Origin: Desulfonatronospira sp.
Lineage (GTDB): Bacteria > Desulfobacterota > Desulfovibrionia > Desulfovibrionales > Desulfonatronovibrionaceae
Assembly (NCBI GenBank): GCA_003563255.1
Contig: PWSL01000364.1
Coordinates: forward strand, 1 to 9,078
Length of the DNA: 9,078 nt
Reading direction: 5' to 3'
In this document: positions 1-7,006 of the stretch, piece by piece
Layout of the letters: each line of letters opens with the position of its first letter
How positions within the stretch are numbered: the stretch's first letter is position 1
The notes under the pieces: generated by a model
What the model was told of the DNA's origin: nothing
The model's database searches: none
What the model saw: the letters and a program-made list of their open reading frames with translations, nothing else
Made by a program: the position numbers and the translations under genes

Positions 1-245
1 CCCAGCTTAACCGCCGTATAACCGGTTTTGAAAGCCTCCGACTCGGCCACGCCCGCAGCCGCATAAGCAGCCAGGGCCACTGGCGGCGTAAACTTGGAAA
101 GCATGGCAAAGTAGAAGCAGAAGAGGTGGGCAGCAATTATCGGTACCCCCATTTCCACCAGGGCGGGCGCCAGCAGGGCGGCTTGAATAATATATGCCGC
201 TACCGGGGGCAGGCCCATTCCCAGGATAATCGCCGCAACCATGGA
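1..245 (-). pseudogene. TRAP transporter 4TM/12TM fused permease, C-terminal part, truncated at its 5' side
   Basis: Reading the reverse strand from 242 down to 1 gives about 81 residues starting MVAAIILGMGLPPVAAY and including TPPVALAAYAAAGVAES and FKTGYTAVKLG. These are hallmarks of the DctM-like large membrane subunit of TRAP transporters, in particular the fused 4TM/12TM type that imports organic acids with a periplasmic binding protein. The gene continues beyond position 1. Upstream of codon 242 the frame stays open, but the residues (for example VHVHSAS, and before that GGA and WLEN) no longer look like a membrane helix and lie antisense to the kinase N-terminus. The 5' part of the gene is therefore missing, as the expected helix before LGMGLPP is absent. 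I infer a truncated remnant; a misassembled junction near 243-251 is the alternative. The family assignment is fairly sure, pseudogene status less so. Confidence 0.75.
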
Positions 246-247
246 GG
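243..247 (+). promoter_or_regulatory. Shine-Dalgarno GGAGG before the histidine kinase
   Basis: GGAGG ends 4 nt before the ATG at 252 and 10 nt before the in-frame ATG at 258. Neither spacing is ideal, so the start could be either; 252 is chosen because it is the first. The site lies within the end of the truncated TRAP-permease remnant, so the kinase has no clean upstream promoter in view. Confidence 0.5.
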
Positions 248-251
248 CTGA

Positions 252-3200
252 ATGAACATGGACCGCGCCGCCGGCATTCTCGAGCCAGACAACCCTTTTC
301 TCAAACAGGTCCTGGATTCCATGCAGGCCGGTATAAGCGTCCTGGACACGGACCTGCGCATAGTAGCGGTCAACGCCTGGATGGAAAAGATGTATGCCCA
401 CCATCTCCCCCTGCAAGGCAAGCACTGCTACCGCGCCTACCAGGAGCGGGACCGGGCCTGTCCCTGGTGCCCTGTGGTCAAGACCCTGCAAAGCGGACAA
501 ACCAGCATATCCCGGGTGCCTTACACAGCCGAGGGAGAGGTGAAGGGACATCTCGAAGTCAGCGCCTATCCCATGTTCAGCGCTGACGGGCAGTTAGAGG
601 GGGTCATCGAGTATGTGCGGGATATCACCGAACAGGTGCAAAGCCGGGAGGCTCTGGAATATGAAAAGGAAAAGTTCAGACTTTTCGCTGACTTCACCGC
701 CAACTGGGAGTACTGGATTTCACAGGAAGGGCAATTGATATATTCCTCCCCGGCCTGCAGGGACATCACCGGTTATGATCCTGCCGATTTTAAACAGGAC
801 CCATCTTTATTGGACAGGCTGGTGCATCCCCGCGACCGGCACCTGTTCACCGGACACCTGGAGCATGTCCTGCCCCGGGGCACCAGTGACTGCCAGCTCA
901 GCTTCAGGATCATCGACCGCCACGGCCGCCTCCGCTGGGTGCAGCACGTCTGCCGGGCGGTATTTGATTCCCGGGGGGAGTACCTGGGACGCAGGGCTTC
1001 CAATACCGAGATCACCCTGCGCAAAATGGCCGAGGACAGCCTCATGGAAAGATTAAAGGAGCTCAACTGCCTGTACGAGATTTCCAGGCTGGTCAACAAG
1101 GATGATGACCTGCACACGATAATGGACGGAGTCGTGGACACCATACCCTCCGGCCTGCAATACCCAGAGCAGGCCTGGATCCGTATTGAGGTGTCCGGAC
1201 AGAGCTTTTGCACTCACCCCTCCAGCGAACCCCATTGCATAATATCCCAGGAGATTGTTTCCGAATCCGAAAGCCTCGGCCGGGTCACTGTAGGATATCA
1301 GCAAATATTCCCCGAGGAAGACAAGGGGCCGTTTCTTCTGGAAGAAGTCAATCTGGTGCAGAGCATTGCAGATCTTCTGGCCGGCTTCATGGGCCGCAGG
1401 AATATGCAAAAGGCCCTGCTGGAAAGCGAGGAAAAGCTGCGCACCATTCTGGAGCAGACCCCGGCCCTCATCTGCCGCTTCCAGGCTGACGGAACCATCG
1501 AATACGTAAATCAGGCCTATTGCCGGTTTTTCAACAAATCCCGGGAAGAACTTACAGGGACAAACTTCCTGGAGCTCATTCCCCCGGAAGACCGGGATTT
1601 CGTCAAAAACCACTTCAACTCCCTGACCCCGGATAATCCGCAGGTAAGCTATGAACACCGGGTCCAGGGCCCGGACGGCCGGCTTTACTGGCAAAGCTGG
1701 GTTGACCAGGCCCTGTTTGACTCCGCAAACAACCTGCAGGCATACCAGAGCGTGGGCCGGGACATCACCGCCCAGAAAGAGGCCGAGGAAGAACTGCGCC
1801 TGGCCAACCGCTCCCTAAGGGTCCTGCACCTCACTGGAGAAGCCATGGCCCGGGCCACAGACAAAGCCTGGCTATGGGAAAAGGTCTGCCGCATTCTGGT
1901 GGAGAATGGTGGGTATGTCCTGGCCTGGGTGGGTCTGTGCGGAGAAGACGGGGACAACAGGGTCTACCCTGTGGCCCAGGCCGGTTACGAGCCCGGATAC
2001 CTGGAACATATCACCATTACCCGGGACGACTCCCCCACCGGGCAGGGTCCCACCGGAACAGCCATCCGCACAGGACAGACCAGGATCTGCCGCAACATTC
2101 TCACTGATCCCGCTTTCGCGCCCTGGCGCAGCCAGGCCCGCAAATACGGCTACGCATCATCCATTTCTCTGCCCCTTATCCAGAATGAAAGCGTATTGGG
2201 AGCCCTGAATATTTATGCCCGGGAACCAGATGCTTTTGACTCCCGGGAAGCAGAGCTTTTGCAACGCCTGGCTGCAAACCTGGTCTTCGGCATGCAGGCC
2301 CTGGACACCTGGAACAGGCTGGAACAAAGCGCCCAGCATCTGGAGCAGGCCCAGGCCGTGGGGAAAATGGGCAGTTGGAACATGGACCTGAACGGAAAAA
2401 ACTTCAAGCTATCCAAGCAGGCCTACCACATCCTGGAAGCTCCACCCGGTTCACGGATCACCTGGGAAATGATCTTTTCCCGTGTACATCCCGGGGACCG
2501 TGAACGGGTACAGCAGGAATGGGAGATCGCCATGCGGAAAAAGCAGGCCTTTGACAGCGTGCACCGACTCCAGATCCGGGACCAAGTCAAGTGGGTCCGG
2601 GTACAGTCCATACTGCAGACCGATTCCCAGGGGGTACCCGTTCAATGGCTGGGTGTAGCCCAGGACATCACCGCCCAGAAGGAAGCCGAGGACAGGGAAA
2701 AAGAACGTCTGGAGCAGCTGCAGCAGGCCTCCAAGATGGCCGCTCTGGGTACGCTGGTGGCCGGAGTGGGCCACGAGATTAACAATCCCAACAATTTCAT
2801 CATGCTCAACGCGCCCATGCTCCGGCAAATCTGGGACGACGCCCTGCCCGTACTGGAGGAGTACGCCCGGGAGCACGGAGAGTTCAACCTGGCCGGGATG
2901 CCCCTGTCCAGCATCCGCGAACATATCCCTGGCCTGTTCACTGGAATCATAGACGGCAGCAAGCGCATCAAGCATATCGTCTCCGACCTCAAGGACTTTG
3001 CCCGGCAAAGCCCTCTGCAATCCGGCCAGGAAGCAGACATGAACCAGGTAGTGGAAAAGGCGCTGAACCTCATGGGCAGGATGATCGCCAAATATACGGA
3101 CAACTTCCGGGTGGAATACGGGGAGAATATTCCTGTTGTGCATGGAGACTTTCAAAAGCTGGAACAGGTGATCATGAACCTGGTCATCAACGCCTGCCAG

Positions 3201-3497
3201 GCCCTCACGGACAGGCGCGGGCTGGTCCTGGTCCGCACAGCTTACGAGCCCGGGGAAGAGGCTGTCCTGGTGGAGGTCCGGGATGAGGGCCGGGGGATTG
3301 ACCCGGAGCAGCAAGAGCGCATCTGCGATCCCTTTTTCAGTACCAGGCTCAAGGAGGGAGGCACCGGCCTGGGCCTGTCCATTACCTCTTCCATTGTCCA
3401 GGACCATGGCGGACGTCTGGAATTCGACTCCTCCCCCGGACAGGGGACCACCGTGCGCCTGTATCTGTACCCACAACAGCCCCGGTCTGAGACATGA
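252..3497 (+). CDS. Multi-PAS/GAF sensor histidine kinase (NtrB-like core)
   Basis: This is a soluble-looking 1081-residue sensor kinase; no transmembrane segment or signal peptide is visible, so it probably senses a cytoplasmic signal. Domains in order: PAS1 about 14-128, PAS2 about 140-258, a degenerate GAF-like region about 265-385, PAS3 about 390-510, GAF about 520-685, PAS4 about 697-810, DHp about 820-920 and HATPase about 930-1075. The phosphoacceptor is His841 in [10 protein letters not shown]. The ATPase boxes are present: N-box around Asn980 ([10 protein letters not shown]), G1 DEGRG 1011-1015, F-box DPFF 1026-1029 and G2 GGTGLGL 1036-1042. About 60 extra residues separate the H-box helix from the second DHp helix, a subfamily trait in deltaproteobacteria. 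PAS1 carries Cys59, Cys70 and Cys73 (CPWCP), a possible metal or redox site. The stop overlaps the regulator start, so the two are translationally coupled. The ligand is unknown. Confidence 0.93.
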   Translation: MNMDRAAGILEPDNPFLKQVLDSMQAGISVLDTDLRIVAVNAWMEKMYAHHLPLQGKHCYRAYQERDRACPWCPVVKTLQSGQTSISRVPYTAEGEVKGHLEVSAYPMFSADGQLEGVIEYVRDITEQVQSREALEYEKEKFRLFADFTANWEYWISQEGQLIYSSPACRDITGYDPADFKQDPSLLDRLVHPRDRHLFTGHLEHVLPRGTSDCQLSFRIIDRHGRLRWVQHVCRAVFDSRGEYLGRRASNTEITLRKMAEDSLMERLKELNCLYEISRLVNKDDDLHTIMDGVVDTIPSGLQYPEQAWIRIEVSGQSFCTHPSSEPHCIISQEIVSESESLGRVTVGYQQIFPEEDKGPFLLEEVNLVQSIADLLAGFMGRRNMQKALLESEEKLRTILEQTPALICRFQADGTIEYVNQAYCRFFNKSREELTGTNFLELIPPEDRDFVKNHFNSLTPDNPQVSYEHRVQGPDGRLYWQSWVDQALFDSANNLQAYQSVGRDITAQKEAEEELRLANRSLRVLHLTGEAMARATDKAWLWEKVCRILVENGGYVLAWVGLCGEDGDNRVYPVAQAGYEPGYLEHITITRDDSPTGQGPTGTAIRTGQTRICRNILTDPAFAPWRSQARKYGYASSISLPLIQNESVLGALNIYAREPDAFDSREAELLQRLAANLVFGMQALDTWNRLEQSAQHLEQAQAVGKMGSWNMDLNGKNFKLSKQAYHILEAPPGSRITWEMIFSRVHPGDRERVQQEWEIAMRKKQAFDSVHRLQIRDQVKWVRVQSILQTDSQGVPVQWLGVAQDITAQKEAEDREKERLEQLQQASKMAALGTLVAGVGHEINNPNNFIMLNAPMLRQIWDDALPVLEEYAREHGEFNLAGMPLSSIREHIPGLFTGIIDGSKRIKHIVSDLKDFARQSPLQSGQEADMNQVVEKALNLMGRMIAKYTDNFRVEYGENIPVVHGDFQKLEQVIMNLVINACQALTDRRGLVLVRTAYEPGEEAVLVEVRDEGRGIDPEQQERICDPFFSTRLKEGGTGLGLSITSSIVQDHGGRLEFDSSPGQGTTVRLYLYPQQPRSET

Positions 3498-4888
3498 GTT
3501 ACAGCCAGGAACCATCAATCCTCATAGTTGACGACGAGCAGCACCTGCTGGACAGCCTGTCCCTGACCCTGCGCACCAGAGGGCACCAAAACGTGCTTAC
3601 CAGCCGGAAAGGATCCAAGGCTTTGTCCCTGATTCAGAAACATTTCTGCCCGGTGGTCCTGCTGGATCTGTTCATGCCGGACACCCCCGGGGAGGAGATC
3701 CTGGCCCGCATCTGTGCCGAACATCCGCATACCGCCGTTATTATCATCACCGGGATAAACGAGGTGGAAACAGCAGTGCGCTGCATCCGGGCCGGGGCAC
3801 TGGACTACCTGGTCAAACCGGTGGAGCCGGACAACCTGCTGGCCGCGGTGGATCGGGCCCTGAAACATTCCGCCCTGCTCCTGGAAAACAGACGACTCAG
3901 GCACAAGCTGCTGCACCAGGAACTGCAGAAGCCGGAGGCCTTTGAGCACATTCTCACCCGCAGCCGGGAGATACAGGCCGTGTTCAACTATATGGAGGCA
4001 GTGGCCCCGGCCCGGGATCCCCTGCTCATCACCGGGGAGACTGGCACGGGCAAGGATCTTCTGGCCAGATCCCTGCATATGGCCTCGGAAAGAAAGGGGG
4101 AGCTTGTCCGGGTAAACACCGCCGGACTGGACGAACATATGTTCTCCGATGTCCTGTTCGGGCATGTCCGGGGAGCATTCACCGATGCCAGGCAGGCCCG
4201 GGCCGGGCTTGTGGAACAGGCCCGGGGAGGGACCCTGTTTCTGGATGAAATCGGCGATCTGCCCTCCGCCAGCCAGGTCAAGCTGCTGCATCTGATCCAG
4301 GACAGGGAATATCTGCCCCTGGGTGCGGACAAGCCCAGACGGGCGGATGTGCGCATAGTCGCGGCCACCAATCGCGATCTGCAAGCCAGGGTGCTGGACG
4401 GTGTCTTTCGCCAGGACCTGTTCTACCGCCTGAGTACATATCACGTACATCTGCCACCCCTGCGGCAAAGGCCCCGGGATATCCCCCTGCTGGCGGCTCA
4501 CTTCCTGGATGAGGCCTTGCAGGACCTGAACCAGGAACAGGGAGAACTCACCCCGCGGGTTATAAAGCTGTTGCAGGAGTATGATTTTCCGGGCAATATC
4601 CGGGAGCTAAGAGGGATCATCTATGACGGCCTGGCCAGAGGAGGTGTTGCGGGCATTGAAGAAAAGCTGGCCTCTCTCACGGGCTGCTCACCAGATCAGG
4701 TCCCTGGCGCGGACACCCTGCCGGACAGGGAGATAATCTTTCCCAGCCTGCTGCCCACTCTGGAAGAAACAGTGCAGGCCCTGATACAAGAGGCCCTGAA
4801 ACGCTCCGGGGGCAATCAGGCCCGGGCGGCCGGGATGCTGGGCATATCCAAGCAGGCCCTGAACCAGCGCCTCAAGAAGACGAAATAA
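3494..4888 (+). CDS. NtrC-family response regulator (receiver, sigma-54 AAA+, Fis HTH) with GAFTDA loop
   Basis: This 464-residue protein is the likely partner of the upstream kinase; its ATG overlaps the kinase stop in ATGA. The receiver domain (about 8-122) has the acidic pair Asp13/Asp14, phosphoacceptor Asp58 in LLDLFMPD, Thr86 and Lys108. The AAA+ domain (about 150-390) has Walker A GETGTGKD 181-188, Walker B LFLDEIGDL with Asp251-Glu252, sensor I VAATNRD and the arginine-finger region FRQDLFYRL. The C-terminus (about 420-464) is a Fis-type helix-turn-helix, GGNQARAAGMLGISKQALNQ. The sigma-54 contact loop reads GAFTDA (227-232) instead of GAFTGA: the Phe-Thr core is kept, but the second glycine is aspartate. 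In this family phosphorylation drives ring assembly and ATP-dependent opening of sigma-54 promoters; whether the D231 variant can do so is open. No good -24/-12 site was found in the nearby intergenic DNA, so targets are probably elsewhere. Confidence 0.93.
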   Translation: MSYSQEPSILIVDDEQHLLDSLSLTLRTRGHQNVLTSRKGSKALSLIQKHFCPVVLLDLFMPDTPGEEILARICAEHPHTAVIIITGINEVETAVRCIRAGALDYLVKPVEPDNLLAAVDRALKHSALLLENRRLRHKLLHQELQKPEAFEHILTRSREIQAVFNYMEAVAPARDPLLITGETGTGKDLLARSLHMASERKGELVRVNTAGLDEHMFSDVLFGHVRGAFTDARQARAGLVEQARGGTLFLDEIGDLPSASQVKLLHLIQDREYLPLGADKPRRADVRIVAATNRDLQARVLDGVFRQDLFYRLSTYHVHLPPLRQRPRDIPLLAAHFLDEALQDLNQEQGELTPRVIKLLQEYDFPGNIRELRGIIYDGLARGGVAGIEEKLASLTGCSPDQVPGADTLPDREIIFPSLLPTLEETVQALIQEALKRSGGNQARAAGMLGISKQALNQRLKKTK

Positions 4889-4933
4889 GGCTATGCAACC
4901 GGCAGATGATAACTTACAAAACCCCTTTGTTGA

Positions 4934-4965
4934 TGTGACTGCAAAAAATCACTTTTGCAGTCACA
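4934..4965. terminator. Perfect 13-bp hairpin after the kinase-regulator operon
   Basis: TGTGACTGCAAAA (4934-4946) and its exact reverse complement TTTTGCAGTCACA (4953-4965) flank a 6-nt loop. It lies 46 nt past the regulator stop and between convergent genes, so a shared transcription end is the natural reading. No T-tract follows on either strand, so it is not a textbook intrinsic terminator; a dispersed palindromic repeat is the alternative. Confidence 0.5.
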
Positions 4966-4966
4966 G

Positions 4967-4994
4967 ATGTCAGAGATCAGACGTCAGGTATCAG
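4967..4994. repeat. Four tandem 7-bp repeats ending in TCAG
   Basis: The stretch splits into ATGTCAG, AGATCAG, ACGTCAG and GTATCAG, four contiguous heptamers sharing TCAG at the same phase. It begins one base after the right arm of the 13-bp hairpin. It is non-coding, and its role is unknown; short degenerate repeats of this kind are often parts of dispersed intergenic elements. Confidence 0.6.
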
Positions 4995-5108
4995 TAAAAA
5001 CAAAGACTTATGTAGATTGTTTGTTTCTGAATTATTCATTTTCTCGACTTTTTGCAGGTACATCATTGATCCGGAACACTGTACTTGAACCCTCTTCCTT
5101 TTTAATTG

Positions 5109-5135
5109 CACACTTCGCGTCAAGCGCGAAATGTG
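5109..5135. repeat. 11-bp inverted repeat (hairpin) at the broken end of rnj
   Basis: CACACTTCGCG (5109-5119) and CGCGAAATGTG (5125-5135) pair across the loop TCAAG. One position is imperfect: it is C-A in a plus-strand transcript but a G-U wobble in a minus-strand transcript, so the stem is fully paired in RNA made from the rnj direction. It overlaps the TGA of the truncated rnj ORF. It could end the plsC-rnj transcript, although no T-run follows, or be the foot of a REP-like element. Confidence 0.5.
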
Positions 5136-5545
5136 AAGATGATTAAAAGCAGTATGTGCCTGTCCCACTCTCTTTCACTGGGTTGCACTACGCGCAGGTC
5201 AGGGGTCTGCTCAGTGGCTTCTTTTAACTTGTTTTCCACCAGGCCCAGAGTAAAGGCTGAACTATATACAGGCACTTGCAGGCCAGACATGAGCCAGGGT
5301 AAGGCTCCAATATGGTCTTCATGGCCATGGGTCAGTATTATGCCCTGGAGCTTGCTTTTTTTCTCCAGCACAAAATCCAGTCTGGGAATCACCACATCCA
5401 CTCCATAGTGAAAATCATCAGGGAACATCAGTCCGCAATCAATGAGAACCGCACTTTTTTCAGTTTCCAGAAGCATGCAGTTCATGCCTATCTCCCCCAG
5501 GCCACCCAGGGGATAAAAGGTCAATCCTTTTTTATTCTGATTCAT
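5120..5545 (-). pseudogene. rnj: Ribonuclease J, N-terminal fragment (C-terminal three quarters missing)
   Basis: The 141-residue ORF begins with typical RNase J sequence: YPLGGLGEIGMNC (11-23), VLIDCGLMFPDD (33-44), the metallo-beta-lactamase zinc motif HGHEDH (73-78) and LGLVENKLKEA. RNase J enzymes of about 550 residues process and degrade RNA using two zinc ions; the second half of the lactamase fold, the beta-CASP domain and the C-terminal domain are all absent here. Family-like sequence ends at about residue 125 (VVQPSERE). The last 16 residues (from WDRHILLL) are encoded by repeat-like intergenic DNA, and no continuation in another frame was seen. The start at 5545 is supported by GGAG 7 nt upstream. 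The gene overlaps the end of plsC by 14 bp. It is almost certainly inactive; another copy or another endonuclease presumably serves the cell. Confidence 0.88.
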
Positions 5546-6278
5546 TTTTTAACTCCAAAAAATTGTTATGCATCAGGGACCACAGGTCCTGTTTTAATTT
5601 ATCTCTTTGCTTTAAGCTGTATTCTGCACTGACCCGCCAGGGAGGCAAGGCCCTCAGGCGCACCTTGCCTGGCCTGATATAATACCTGCCTTTATAATGA
5701 ACCTGGTTGGTGCCGTCCAGGACAAGGGGTACCACTGGCAGGCCAGTTTTGAGGACAATAAGAAAGGCCCCAATCTGGAAATCCAGAAAGTCTTGGCCCT
5801 GGGGGTTACGGGTCCCTTCCGGAAAAATCAGTATGGACTCACCTTGTGCTACTTTCTGCATCGCCAGCTGGATATCCTGCATGGATTGGCGACGGTTTCC
5901 CCTGTGCAGGGGAAAATGGCCACAGGCACGCATTCCAGGACCAAAAATCGGGATCCTGAACAAAGAGTCCCTGGCCAGAAATCTGGGTTTGAATCTGGCA
6001 AACAGACTGAGGATTAATGGCGTGTCCAGATGACTCTGGTGATTGGCCAGAAAAATATAGTTTTGCTCCGGGTCAAGCTCTGCTAACTCCAGCTCCAGCT
6101 GCGTTCCGCTGGCCCAGATCGTGGATCTGGCCCAGATCATTTCCAGGGCGCGCACCACAGGCTGTAAACCCTGGAAATGCCCCATGGGCCTGACCAGCAA
6201 AGCCACAATAATGGTACATGGAAAAAAAACAATGCAAAACAATATATTGCGTAAAATAAGTCGTAACATGTTGAACAT
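5532..6278 (-). CDS. plsC: 1-acyl-sn-glycerol-3-phosphate acyltransferase (PlsC family)
   Basis: The 248-residue protein is of normal length for the family that transfers an acyl chain to lysophosphatidic acid, making phosphatidic acid at the inner membrane face. An N-terminal hydrophobic helix (about 5-30, LILRNILFCIVFFP and following) should anchor it. Acyltransferase motifs are in order: NHQSHLD with catalytic His80 and Asp85; CGHFPLHRGN (119-128) as motif II; FPEGTRN (152-158) as motif III; PVVPLVLDGT (181-190) as motif IV. The chosen ATG is the first in the frame (in-frame TAA upstream, no other start codon between). No Shine-Dalgarno sequence is evident, and the ATG three codons later at 6269 is possible. 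It leads the rnj fragment, overlapping it by 14 bp. Related acyltransferases acting on ornithine lipid or other acceptors cannot be excluded. Confidence 0.9.
   Translation of the reverse strand: MFNMLRLILRNILFCIVFFPCTIIVALLVRPMGHFQGLQPVVRALEMIWARSTIWASGTQLELELAELDPEQNYIFLANHQSHLDTPLILSLFARFKPRFLARDSLFRIPIFGPGMRACGHFPLHRGNRRQSMQDIQLAMQKVAQGESILIFPEGTRNPQGQDFLDFQIGAFLIVLKTGLPVVPLVLDGTNQVHYKGRYYIRPGKVRLRALPPWRVSAEYSLKQRDKLKQDLWSLMHNNFLELKNESE
5553..5556 (-). promoter_or_regulatory. Shine-Dalgarno GGAG deciding the rnj start
   Basis: On the reverse strand GGAG precedes the ATG at 5545-5543 by 7 nt. The site lies inside the last codons of plsC, which suggests coupled translation of the two genes and fixes the RNase J start at residues MNQNKK. 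Confidence 0.7.
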
Positions 6279-6639
6279 AAGCAGTGATTTTAATGCTAAC
6301 CAAATTTTTAGTAAAGCACAAGGATGCGCTTTTCCAGAGCAAATTTATTCTCAAAGTTTTGCTGTTTGGCCACAACCCGGTCCAGGCGGCCTTGACCTCC
6401 TTAGTTGTAAGCGTTCAAATTACCAATGAACAAAACCAGCTACAGGTTTTGATGTGCGCTGCCTTGAAGCGAGTTTTTGCGTCCTGTTTGCTAAAAGCCC
6501 CGGGAGTCCGCAACTGATCTTCTGCAGAAAACAAAACTGCCGTGATTGCACTGCAAGCCGGGTTGACATATCCTAGCCCGAATTTACGGCTGTAGTGAAC
6601 CAAACATGGAAATCTATTCGCTATAAGCCATAATTTTAA
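6279..6639. other. 361-bp intergenic region between plsC and the dppB remnant
   Basis: No convincing gene is seen on either strand. The region must hold the plsC promoter (reverse strand). Visible items: a 7-bp hairpin CAAAACC/GGTTTTG at 6431-6451; a strong but unused-looking AAGGAGG on the reverse strand about 120 nt upstream of plsC, followed by a short ORF with no ATG that stops before plsC; and TTGACA near 6563 on the plus strand without a good -10. Base composition is mixed, AT-rich near plsC. Missing dppB 5' sequence does not occur here. Confidence 0.6.
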
Positions 6640-7002
6640 ATGCGTATTATGCGGGCCAATTTTCTGGATTATATCCGTGCGGATTTTGTGACCACAGCCC
6701 GGGCCAAGGGTGTGGCTGAGGGTCGGGTGATGTTCGTGCATGTGCTGCGCAACGCCATAAACCCCTTGGTCAGTGCCTCAGGCTTTATTCTGGCCACCTT
6801 GCTCTCCGGCTCCATTCTGGTGGAAAACGTGCTCAATTATCCCGGCCTGGGCCAGCTCATCTTTGAAGCCCTGATGCGCCAGGACGAGTTCGTAGTGGTA
6901 GCAGCAGTACTCATGGGCTGTCTGATGCTCATGCTGGGCAATCTGCTGGCGGACTTGCTCCTGGCATGGTCAGATCCCAGGATCAGGCTGGATAAGAACT
7001 AA
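6640..7002 (+). pseudogene. DppB/OppB-type ABC permease, C-terminal fragment (5' truncated)
   Basis: The 120 residues match the last third of peptide/nickel-type ABC importer permease B, normally about 305-340 residues with six membrane helices. They start inside the conserved cytoplasmic region: RANFLDYIRADFVTTARAKG (5-24), then the EAA coupling loop RVMFVHVLRNAINPL, followed by NYPGLGQLIFEAL and a last helix (about 85-110) ending WSDPRIRLDKN. The first two thirds, including most helices, are missing. An in-frame TAA at 6637-6639 directly precedes the ATG, there is no ribosome binding site, and homology begins essentially at the ATG, so the 5' part was removed by deletion or insertion. The intact permease C follows after 4 nt, as in ordinary dpp/opp operons. 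The fragment cannot form a normal permease. Confidence 0.88.
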
Positions 7003-7006
7003 TTCT

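Noticed and set aside
2451..3518. 355-residue open frame on the reverse strand across the kinase C-terminus
   Set aside because: It is antisense to a kinase segment with all catalytic boxes intact; its translation has no recognisable motif and reflects codon bias.
3515..4501. 328-residue reverse-strand open frame across the response regulator
   Set aside because: The forward frame has receiver, Walker A/B and arginine-finger motifs; the reverse product looks like an antisense shadow.
4934..4965. TGTGA/TCACA ends of the hairpin as a CRP/FNR-type operator
   Set aside because: CRP sites have a 6-bp spacer between these half sites; here they are 22 bp apart and lie after a gene, not before one.
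4893..4997. 34-codon ORF after the regulator starting MQPADDNLQNPF
   Set aside because: Its AAGG lies only 2 nt before the ATG, and two thirds of it runs through the hairpin and tandem repeats. It might be the start of a lost third gene, but nothing supports translation.
6415..6741. 108-residue reverse-strand ORF (MHEHHPTLSHTLG...)
   Set aside because: Its first third is antisense to the permease B fragment and the rest shows no recognised domain or ribosome binding site. The intergenic part may belong to a repeat, but a gene call is not supported.
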